From: CAVSWN01 sp046728115
GTDB taxonomy: Bacteria > Acidobacteriota > Vicinamibacteria > Vicinamibacterales > CAVVIG01
NCBI GenBank assembly: GCA_046728115.1
Contig: JBKPDW010000297.1
Location: forward strand, 1 to 31,023
Reading direction: 5' to 3'
DNA: 31,023 bases
Below, in pieces: positions 7,348-14,200 of the stretch. The notes beneath the pieces are model-generated. The model saw only the letters and a list, made by a program, of their open reading frames with translations. It had not been told where the DNA came from and did no database searches. Both the position numbers and the translations under genes were made by a program. Within the stretch, counting starts at the first letter, position 1. Every line of letters starts with the position of its first letter.

Positions 7348-8130
7348 TCACCTGCCCTTGAACGCGGGCTTTCGTTTTTCCAGGAAGGCAGACGTTCCCT
7401 CCCGCATGTCGTCGGTCGAAGCCACCAGACCGAACAATGTGGCTTCGTACTGACAGGCCTCGGCAAAGGGCATCTGGAGACCCTTGTGTACCGCGCTGAT
7501 GATGTATCGCATCGCGATGGGAGCGTTTTTCGCAAGCTGCGCCGCCAGTTGTCGCGCCTCGGACATCAACTCGGCAGGCGCCACGACGCGATTGACGAGG
7601 CCGATCCGCAACGCGTCGTCGGCGGCGATCGGAGCCCCAGTCAGCATGATCTCGAGGGCGCGGCCGGCACCCACCAGGCGTGACAGCCGTTGCGTACCTG
7701 CATAGCCCGGAAGCAATCCGAGATTGATCTCCGGTTGGCCGATGCGGGCCGTGCTCACGGCCAGCCTCAGCGTACAGGCCATGGCCAGTTCGCAGCCGCC
7801 GCCGAGGGCGTACCCGTTGATCGCCGCGATGACCGGCTTGCCCAGGTTCTCGATCAGGTCGAACACGTGCTGGCCCGTGAGCGCATGCTCCCGTCCGCTG
7901 GTCGGCGACTGCACTGCCAGCTCGTTGATGTCGGCACCGGCTACGAACGACTTTTCGCCGGCGCCCGTCACAATGACCACACGCGTGCTGTCGTCCTTCT
8001 TGAAATCGAGGAAGGCCCTGCGCAGTTCGTCGAGCGTCGGCGCATTCAGCGCGTTGAGAACGGTCGGCCGGTTGACCGTGAGGATGGCGACGGCCCCGTC
8101 GCGATCGACGAGCAGGTTGTCAAAGGCCAT
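7348..8130 (-). CDS. Enoyl-CoA hydratase/isomerase (crotonase family)
   Basis: This 260-residue protein is of the size and sequence of short-chain enoyl-CoA hydratases, which add water to trans-2-enoyl-CoA in fatty-acid, butyrate or amino-acid catabolism. The CoA-binding/oxyanion segment GAGEKSFVAGAD is at 56-67. The two catalytic glutamates are both present: Glu114 in GGGCELAMA and Glu134 in GQPEINLGLLPGYAGTQRL. The C-terminal FLEKRKPAFKGR is typical. It resembles Crt/PaaF-type hydratases, but the substrate cannot be fixed. It is 27 bases upstream of ribH and 16 bases downstream of a small membrane-protein gene, so it is probably co-transcribed with both. Confidence 0.93.
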   Translation of the reverse strand: MAFDNLLVDRDGAVAILTVNRPTVLNALNAPTLDELRRAFLDFKKDDSTRVVIVTGAGEKSFVAGADINELAVQSPTSGREHALTGQHVFDLIENLGKPVIAAINGYALGGGCELAMACTLRLAVSTARIGQPEINLGLLPGYAGTQRLSRLVGAGRALEIMLTGAPIAADDALRIGLVNRVVAPAELMSEARQLAAQLAKNAPIAMRYIISAVHKGLQMPFAEACQYEATLFGLVASTDDMREGTSAFLEKRKPAFKGR

Positions 8131-8146
8131 GACGAATCCAACGGTG

Positions 8147-8320
8147 TCAGAGCGGGAGCGGATAGATCAGCCAACCCAGCACGAACGCCGAGAGCAAGAA
8201 ACCCGCGAACATCATCGCGCCCAGCCGCATCTGTTCACGCGTATCGTCCTTCGCGATGACGGCAAAGATGAGGGAGACGAAAAACGCGAACAACGCCAGC
8301 AGGACGAAGTGATCGCGCAT
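8147..8320 (-). CDS. Small two-helix membrane protein (57 aa), unknown function
   Basis: The ATG at 8320-8318 shares a base with the TGA of the preceding gene (TGATG), and the frame ends at TGA 8147-8149. The product begins MRDHFVLLALFAFFVSLIFA and ends FAGFLLSAFVLGWLIYPLPL. It has two hydrophobic helices (about 5-23 and 36-54) joined by a charged loop, AKDDTREQMR, giving a hairpin topology. The overlap implies translational coupling with the membrane protein before it and suggests the two act together. I do not recognise a family. Confidence 0.72.
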   Translation of the reverse strand: MRDHFVLLALFAFFVSLIFAVIAKDDTREQMRLGAMMFAGFLLSAFVLGWLIYPLPL

Positions 8321-8712
8321 CACTTCCGTCCCATCGCGACATCGTACGCGTCGATCACGACCAGCAGATTCAGCAATCCGGCGACGATGAGAAACGCGTT
8401 GCCGTATTCGTACGTGACGGCACGGACATCACCGAGGCCCTGTCCGAACGTCCACGCCAGCAGATACGGCACACCCATCCCGGCATTGGCGAACCCAGCC
8501 AGGCAGACCAGTGGGTCCGACAGCTCGAACGGGAACAGACGACCGTGGATCGCGAGACCGATCGCGAACATCAGCGGCAGCGCGAGGAGAAATATCACGC
8601 CCTTCGCTCGCCGGCCCAGCCACAGATGACCGGCACCAGGGATGGCCCAGGATGCCAGACACAGCAGCACGCGGCCGCCCGACTGCGATTGTTCGGCGGC
8701 AGTGGCGCGCAC
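8320..8712 (-). CDS. Multi-helix membrane protein, possibly DUF6677 family
   Basis: This is a 130-residue protein starting at GTG 8712. It has about four transmembrane segments: 15-33 containing a SWAIPGAGHLWLGRRAKG motif, 37-53, 65-90, and a C-terminal helix in NAFLIVAGLLNLLVVIDAYD. The PGAGHLWLGR stretch followed by a hydrophobic helix recalls TM2-like proteins, and the LNLLVVIDAYDVAMG ending recalls a domain of unknown function common in Acidobacteria; that name is from memory. It follows the DUF2085-like gene by 6 bases and overlaps the next small gene by one base. The function is unknown. Confidence 0.75.
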   Translation of the reverse strand: MRATAAEQSQSGGRVLLCLASWAIPGAGHLWLGRRAKGVIFLLALPLMFAIGLAIHGRLFPFELSDPLVCLAGFANAGMGVPYLLAWTFGQGLGDVRAVTYEYGNAFLIVAGLLNLLVVIDAYDVAMGRK

Positions 8713-8718
8713 GGGGCT

Positions 8719-9174
8719 TTAGTTTACCTGATCGCTTGCAGCCGACAGGACGATGAGAGATGCCGCGGCACCAAGCGGCAATGCAGCCACGGCACGAATG
8801 ATGTTCGACGGCATTTCGCCGACTGACCACTCGTATCCGATAGTCGCCAGCGTTGGCAGTGCGGCCACGACCAGCATGGTCCGCACACCGCGCGCCGTGG
8901 TTCCGGTTGTGTTTACGCGAATCGCGAGGGTAAAGATCGCCGCGAGCGCGGCTCCGGTGTATATGCCCGTACATCGCGCACAAACCGGCAGCTGTTGTGC
9001 CCACACCTGAAAGGAGCGCTGCGGAATCTGGTGGCAGACGATGCCCGCCACGGCGTACACCAGGGCGGCCCCGTACAGAGCCGCGGATCCCAGCGATTCT
9101 CTGATCGCGACCGCCGCAAACGGCAGCAGCGCCGCCCAAGTCAGGGAGGCGGCGATGAACGCCCGACGCAGCAT
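8719..9174 (-). CDS. DUF2085-like membrane protein
   Basis: This is a membrane protein of 151 residues if started at ATG 9174; the frame stays open to 9231. The ATG at 9174 is chosen because MLRRAFIAASLTWAALLPFA begins the first helix directly. The conserved core is CHQIPQRSF ... QLPVCARCTGIYTG, in which the Cys-His and CxxC residues match the DUF2085 signature and could bind a metal or act in redox. Four or five hydrophobic helices are visible. It is the first gene of the long minus-strand run and is divergent from tetR, so it may share that regulatory region. Its molecular function is unknown. Confidence 0.8.
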   Translation of the reverse strand: MLRRAFIAASLTWAALLPFAAVAIRESLGSAALYGAALVYAVAGIVCHQIPQRSFQVWAQQLPVCARCTGIYTGAALAAIFTLAIRVNTTGTTARGVRTMLVVAALPTLATIGYEWSVGEMPSNIIRAVAALPLGAAASLIVLSAASDQVN

Positions 9175-9239
9175 TGAAACAGGCACGATGGCACAACGCA
9201 TCGTGGAGCAATGAGTTAGAGGCAGCTGCAACGGCGCGT

Positions 9240-9284
9240 ACCGTTCAGGCGTCTAACAATGTTAAACTGTTGAACACCGTTCAG
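9240..9284. promoter_or_regulatory. Palindrome-rich candidate operator between DUF2085 gene and tetR
   Basis: Several overlapping symmetric elements lie here. TAACA-A-TGTTA (9254-9264) is a perfect palindrome around one base. TGTTAAACTGTTGAACA (9260-9276) is an imperfect 17-base palindrome. TGAAC-ACC-GTTCA (9271-9283) is a 5-base-arm inverted repeat. The 9-mer ACCGTTCAG occurs at 9240-9248 and again at 9276-9284, 36 bases apart. TetR-family proteins bind such palindromes next to their own genes, so autoregulation of the efflux locus and perhaps of the divergent membrane gene is likely. The symmetry is seen; binding is inferred. Confidence 0.55.
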
Positions 9285-9317
9285 CCACCTGACGAACATC
9301 CAGCGAAACAAGGCACC

Positions 9318-10010
9318 ATGGGCATCAAAGAGCGACAGGAGCGCGATCGCGAAACCGTTCGTCGCGCCATTCTCGACGCCGCACGCGATCTGTTCGTGGC
9401 CGAGGGTTTTCACAACGTCTCGATTCGCAAGATCGCCGAGCGAATCGAGTATAGCCCCGCCGCCATTTACGGATACTTCCCCAGCAAGGACGACATCTTT
9501 TTTGCCTTGGCCGAAGAAGGTTTCCGGCTGCTGTGCGATCGAGGCGCGGTGCATCCGCCCCTGGCAGGCGACACGCGCACGCCGCTCGAGCGCGTCCGCG
9601 GCGTCTTTGGCCGCCTCTACGAGTTCAGCCGCGACCACCCCGAGTACTTCGCGCTGATGTTCGTGGATCGAAGCGTCCCGCGTATCAGCCGCGAGTACGA
9701 GCGCTTCGCGTTTGCGCGGCAAATGAAGCACAGCATCATCGGCGCGATCGCCGCCTGCGTGGACGCTGGGGAGTTGCCGCGATCGGTGAAACCCGCTGTG
9801 GCGCTGCGCGTGCTGACAGCAGGCGTGATTGGCGTCGCGGTCATGCAGCTGTCGGAGCGGCTGCCACCGGGCGAGGACGCAGACCTGCTGGCGGCCGACG
9901 TGCTGAATACGACGTTCGCCGGCTTACAAAGTGGAACGCCTCTGCAATCGATCGGCGTGATCGACTGGCCACTGGATGAACAGGTTGAAGGCGAGAAGGC
10001 CGCGTCCTGA
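9318..10010 (+). CDS. TetR/AcrR family transcriptional regulator
   Basis: This 230-residue protein is probably the local repressor of the efflux genes. Its N-terminal helix-turn-helix domain spans about 12-62: AILDAARDLFVAEGFHNVSI, then RKIAERIEYSPAAIYGYFPS and KDDIFFALAE. The C-terminal ligand and dimer domain (about 75-225) begins LERVRGVFGRLYEFSRDHPE, as in the TetR group with a WHG-type C-terminal domain. The ATG at 9318 gives the usual lead of charged residues before the HTH (MGIKERQERDRETVRRAIL). The frame stays open upstream to 9174 but that part overlaps the putative operator. It is 33 bases before the adaptor gene, in the classic regulator-adaptor-pump order. Confidence 0.93.
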   Translation: MGIKERQERDRETVRRAILDAARDLFVAEGFHNVSIRKIAERIEYSPAAIYGYFPSKDDIFFALAEEGFRLLCDRGAVHPPLAGDTRTPLERVRGVFGRLYEFSRDHPEYFALMFVDRSVPRISREYERFAFARQMKHSIIGAIAACVDAGELPRSVKPAVALRVLTAGVIGVAVMQLSERLPPGEDADLLAADVLNTTFAGLQSGTPLQSIGVIDWPLDEQVEGEKAAS

Positions 10011-10032
10011 TCGGGCGCGTGGATGTCAGGTC

Positions 10033-10038
10033 GAGGAG
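10033..10038 (+). promoter_or_regulatory. Ribosome-binding site fixing the adaptor start
   Basis: GAGGAG lies at good spacing before ATG 10044. It supports that start over an upstream in-frame ATG at 10023, which would put seven extra residues in front of the lipoprotein signal. Confidence 0.6.
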
Positions 10039-10043
10039 TCGTA

Positions 10044-11240
10044 ATGAATCGTCGAATGATCAGATCGGCCATGCTGCCCCTCCTGGCGGCGACCGTGATG
10101 CCGCTCGTCGGCTGCAGCGCAGGAAATGCCAAATCCAAGGAACAGCCGCCGCCGGCGCCTGTCGCAGTGGAGGCCGCGGCCGCTGTGGAGCAACCGATCG
10201 CGCGTTTCATTCGCGCGACCGGCACACTGACCGCGGAAGATCAGGCTGACGTCGCGGCAGAAACGGCCGGACGCGTCGTCTCGACGCCGATCGAGCGCGG
10301 TTCGCGGATCAGCGAAGGCGCCGAGCTCGTCCGCGTCGTGGCGACCGAAACCGACGCGCAGCTGAAGGAAGCCGAAGCCAACGCCGCGCAGATCGCGGCG
10401 CGCCTGGGGCTGGCGCCCGACGGCCCCTTCGATGTCAACGCGGTTCCCGAGGTCCAGACGGCAAAGGCGTCGTACGATCTCGCGCAGGGCGAGTTCAACC
10501 GCATCAAGGCACTGCTCGATCAGCGCGTCGTCTCCGAGTCCGAGTACGATCAGCGCCGCACGCAGCTCGAGGCGACGCGACAGCAATACGAAGCGGCCAA
10601 AAATGGCGCCGCGCAGCAGTTCCAGTCGCTGCAGGCGGCGCGCGCGCGGGTGACGCTCGCGCGCAAGGCCCTGTCCGATACAGTGGTGCGAGCGCCCTTC
10701 AGCGGTGTGGTCGCCGAGCGGCTCGTGTCGGTGGGCGACTACGTGACCAAAGGCACAAAGGTCGCTGTCGTCGTTCGGGTGAACCCGTTGCGCGTGCTGC
10801 TCACGATCCCCGAGCAGTTCGTGTCCGCGGTGGCCGTCGGCCAGCCAGTGGACTTCGACGTCGACGCTTATCCCGGTCGTCGATTCCAGGGGAAGGTGAA
10901 GTACGTTTCGCCGGCGCTGCAGGCCGATCGGCGCGCGCTCGCGGTGGAAGCGGTCGTGCCGAACCCCAACGCCGAGTTGAAACCGGGCCTCTTTGCCACC
11001 GCGCGTCTCGAGCAACCCGCGCGGAGTCCAGGCATCCTCGTGCCCACGCCCGCCGTTCAAACGTCGTCTGGAACGAGCCGCGTCTTCGTGCTCAACGGTG
11101 ATCACGTCGATGAGCGCATCGTCACGATGGGGCAGACGGTCGGCGAACTCGTCGAGATCACGAATGGCCTCAAGGCGGGTGAGCGCGTGGCGACAACGAA
11201 CGTCGCGAAGCTGGCCGACGGTACCAAAGTTAAAAGTTAG
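10044..11240 (+). CDS. RND efflux periplasmic adaptor (membrane fusion protein), lipoprotein
   Basis: This 398-residue adaptor would link the RND permease to the outer-membrane channel. The first 23 residues form a lipoprotein signal (MNRRMIRSAMLPLLAATVMP then LVGC, lipidated Cys24), so the mature protein is probably anchored in the inner membrane. Next come the first half of the barrel-sandwich (about 45-95), an alpha-helical hairpin of about 100-205 rich in Ala/Gln/Glu, and the second half with APFSGVVAERLVSVGDYV from Ala217. A beta-barrel (about 245-320) and a membrane-proximal domain complete it. The last residues and stop codon come from an AAGTTAAAAGTTA repeat. It is 48 bases before the pump gene. 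Confidence 0.93.
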   Translation: MNRRMIRSAMLPLLAATVMPLVGCSAGNAKSKEQPPPAPVAVEAAAAVEQPIARFIRATGTLTAEDQADVAAETAGRVVSTPIERGSRISEGAELVRVVATETDAQLKEAEANAAQIAARLGLAPDGPFDVNAVPEVQTAKASYDLAQGEFNRIKALLDQRVVSESEYDQRRTQLEATRQQYEAAKNGAAQQFQSLQAARARVTLARKALSDTVVRAPFSGVVAERLVSVGDYVTKGTKVAVVVRVNPLRVLLTIPEQFVSAVAVGQPVDFDVDAYPGRRFQGKVKYVSPALQADRRALAVEAVVPNPNAELKPGLFATARLEQPARSPGILVPTPAVQTSSGTSRVFVLNGDHVDERIVTMGQTVGELVEITNGLKAGERVATTNVAKLADGTKVKS

Positions 11241-11260
11241 AACTGAGAAGTTAAAAGTTA
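11227..11260. repeat. Two direct copies of AAGTTAAAAGTTA
   Basis: The 13-mer occurs at 11227-11239 and 11248-11260, start to start 21 bases. The first copy overlaps the end of the adaptor gene and supplies its stop TAG (11238-11240), encoding the final VKS. The second lies in the gap before the pump gene. The A/T-rich unit contrasts strongly with the GC-rich surroundings. Confidence 0.7.
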
Positions 11261-11288
11261 AAACCCACGAGAAGTTCGAGGTTCCGAC

Positions 11289-14200
11289 ATGCAATGGCTT
11301 GCAGCTCTTTGCGTCAAGCGGCCGGTCTTCGCCAGCGTGCTCATTCTGTCGCTGACGGTCATCGGTATCTTCTCGTTCACACGCCTCGGCGTTGATCGAT
11401 TCCCGAAGATCGACTTCCCCACAATCACCGTCACCACGGTGCAGCCTGGGGCGGCGCCGGAGCAGATCGAAACCGAGATCACCGACAAGATCGAAGAGGC
11501 TGTCAACACGATTAGCGGCATCGACGATCTGCGGTCGATCTCCTCGGAAGGGATCTCGCAGGTCATCATTTCGTTCGTTCTCGAAAAGGAAACGGACGTC
11601 GCCGCACAGGAGGTGCGCGACAAGGTCAACGGCGTCCTGCCGCGGTTGCCAAAAACGATCCAGCAGCCGCGCGTTGACAAGATGGATCCCGATGCGGCGC
11701 CCGTGTTGAGCCTCGCGCTGACCGCGAAGCAGCCGGTCCGCGACATCACCGAATATGCGGACAAGGTTCTGCGCCGTCAGCTCGAAAGCGTCAACGGCGT
11801 CGGGCAGGTCATCGTGCTCGGCGGACGCCAGCGTCAGGTCAACATCTGGCTCGACGGCGATCGCCTGCGGGCCTATAACCTCACGGTCACCGACGTGGCG
11901 CGGGCGCTGCAGGCCCAGAACATCGAGATCCCGGGCGGCCGCGTCGATCAGGGACCGCAGTCGGTCACGTTGCGCACCCGTGGCCGGATCCAGACGGTCG
12001 AGGAGTTCAACGACATCGTGATCCGGCAGAAAGAGGTGCATCCCGTCCGGATCGCCGACGTCGCAACGGTCGAGGACGGCGAGGCCGAAGCCGAGACGCT
12101 CGCGAACGTCAACGGGACCAGCACCGTTCTGCTGCAGGTCCGCCGCCAGTCGGGCACCAACACCGTTGAAGTGGTGCGGGAGGTGAAGAATCGCCTCACC
12201 AGTCTGAAGGCGGCGTTGCCGCCCGGCTACACCGTGCGGATCGTTCGCGACACGTCGGACTTCATCGAGGCATCTATCCACAATGTCGAAGAACACCTCG
12301 TCGTCGGATCGATTCTGGCCGCACTGGTCGTGCTGCTGTTTCTGACGAACATACGGTCGACGATCATTGCCGCGATTGCCATCCCGACGTCGATCGTCGC
12401 GACGTTCGGGTTGATCTGGTACATGGGCTTCACGCTCAACCTGATGACCATGCTGGCGCTCACGCTCTCGGTCGGGATCGTCATCGACGATGCCATCGTG
12501 GTGCTGGAGAACATCTATCGCTTCATCGAAGAGAAACACGACGACCAGTTCTCGGCCGCAGTCGATGCCACGAAAGAAATCGGGCTGGCGGTGCTGGCGA
12601 CGACGCTGTCGCTCGTCGCAATTTTCGTCCCGGTCGGCTTCATGGGCGGCATCGTCGGCCGGTTCATGAAGAGCTTCGGGCTGACGATGGCGTTCGCGAT
12701 CATGGTGTCGCTGCTCGTCAGCTTCACGCTGACGCCGATGTTGTCGGCCCGGTTCCTCAAGGTGCAGCGGCATGGCAAGGACCGACACTCGTCCAAGGAC
12801 TCCAGGATCTTCCACGCCATCGACGTCTTCTACACGCGACTGCTCGAGTGGTCGATGCGCCATCGTGCCATCGTGGCCGGCGTGGCGGCGCTCGTCCTGT
12901 TGTCGAGCGTGCCGCTCTTCATGAAGGCGAACAAGAACTTCATGCCTCAGGACGACCAGGCGGAGTTCGAAATCAACCTACGCGCGCCCGAGGGCACCAG
13001 CCTGGAATCGACCGAGGTGATTACCAACCGTGCTGCGAACGCGGTGCGCGCACAGATACCGGAGGTGGACTACACGCTGGTCACCGTGGGCGGCGATCCG
13101 GCCAAGACGCGCAACCTCGGAAATATTTACATTCGCCTGAAGCCGATCGAGGAACGCACGCGCGATCAGTTCACGATCATGGACGTCATCCGCCGGCAGA
13201 TCCTGCCGGCGGTGTCTTCCAACCTGCGCACCTCCGTGCAGGAAGTAGCCGTGATTGGCGGCAGCGGCGCACAGTCGGCCACGATCCAGTTCCTGATCAA
13301 CGGACCGGATCTGCAGAAGCTGGAAGTCATCGGCAATCGGCTGGTCGAAAAAGTGAAGCCGCTGCCGGGTGTGGTGGACATCGACACATCGTTCAACACT
13401 GGAAAACCTGAACTGTCGGTGCGCGTCGATCGGCCCAAGGCGGCCGACCTCGGCGTGCAGATCGGCGACGCGGCCGAAGCCCTTCGCCTGCTGGTCGGGG
13501 GCGATCAGGTGACGACGTACAACGAGGCCAGCGAGCAGTACGAAGTGCATTTGCGCGCTCGCGCGGAGGACCGCACGACGCAGGCCGCCATCGCGGCGCT
13601 GACCGTCCCGTCATCGCGGCTGGGCAGCGTCTCGCTGGACAACGTCGCCGACTTCGAGCCTGGCAGCTCGCCGACCGACATCAACCGGCAGGCTCGTCAG
13701 CGCCAGGTGACCGTCTACTGCAATCTGCTGCCGACCGCCTCGCAGGCGAATATCCAGAACGCGATCGTGAGCGAATTCGAAAAGCTCAATGTGGGCGGCG
13801 AATACCGCGGCGTGTTCTCCGGCCGGTCGCGCGAGCTCGGCCGCGCGGCGCAGAACTTCCTGCTGGCATTCCTGCTCTCGCTCGTCTTCATGTATCTGAT
13901 TCTGGCGGCGCAGTTCGAATCGTGGCTCCACCCGATCACGATTCTGCTCTCGCTGCCTTTGACGCTGCCCTTCGCGCTCCTGTCGATCATTCTGTTCAGG
14001 CAGTCGCTGAACATCTTCTCCGCGCTGGGACTCCTCGTCCTGTTCGGCGTCGTGAAGAAGAATTCGATCCTGCAGATCGATCATGCGAACCAGCTGAAGG
14101 AAACCGGCATGTCGGCGCACGACGCCGTCATTCAGGCCAGTCGCGACCGGCTGCGCCCGATTCTCATGACGACCTGCGCGTTCGTGGCGGGCATGCTGCC

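Noticed and set aside
9174..9317. Upstream in-frame extension of the TetR gene
   Set aside because: It would translate the palindromic operator region; the family normally starts with a short charged tail just before the HTH, as from ATG 9318.
10026..12863. A 945-codon open frame on the minus strand
   Set aside because: It is antisense to the RND adaptor and permease genes, crosses their gap, and is full of Arg/Asp/His runs with no recognisable domain.
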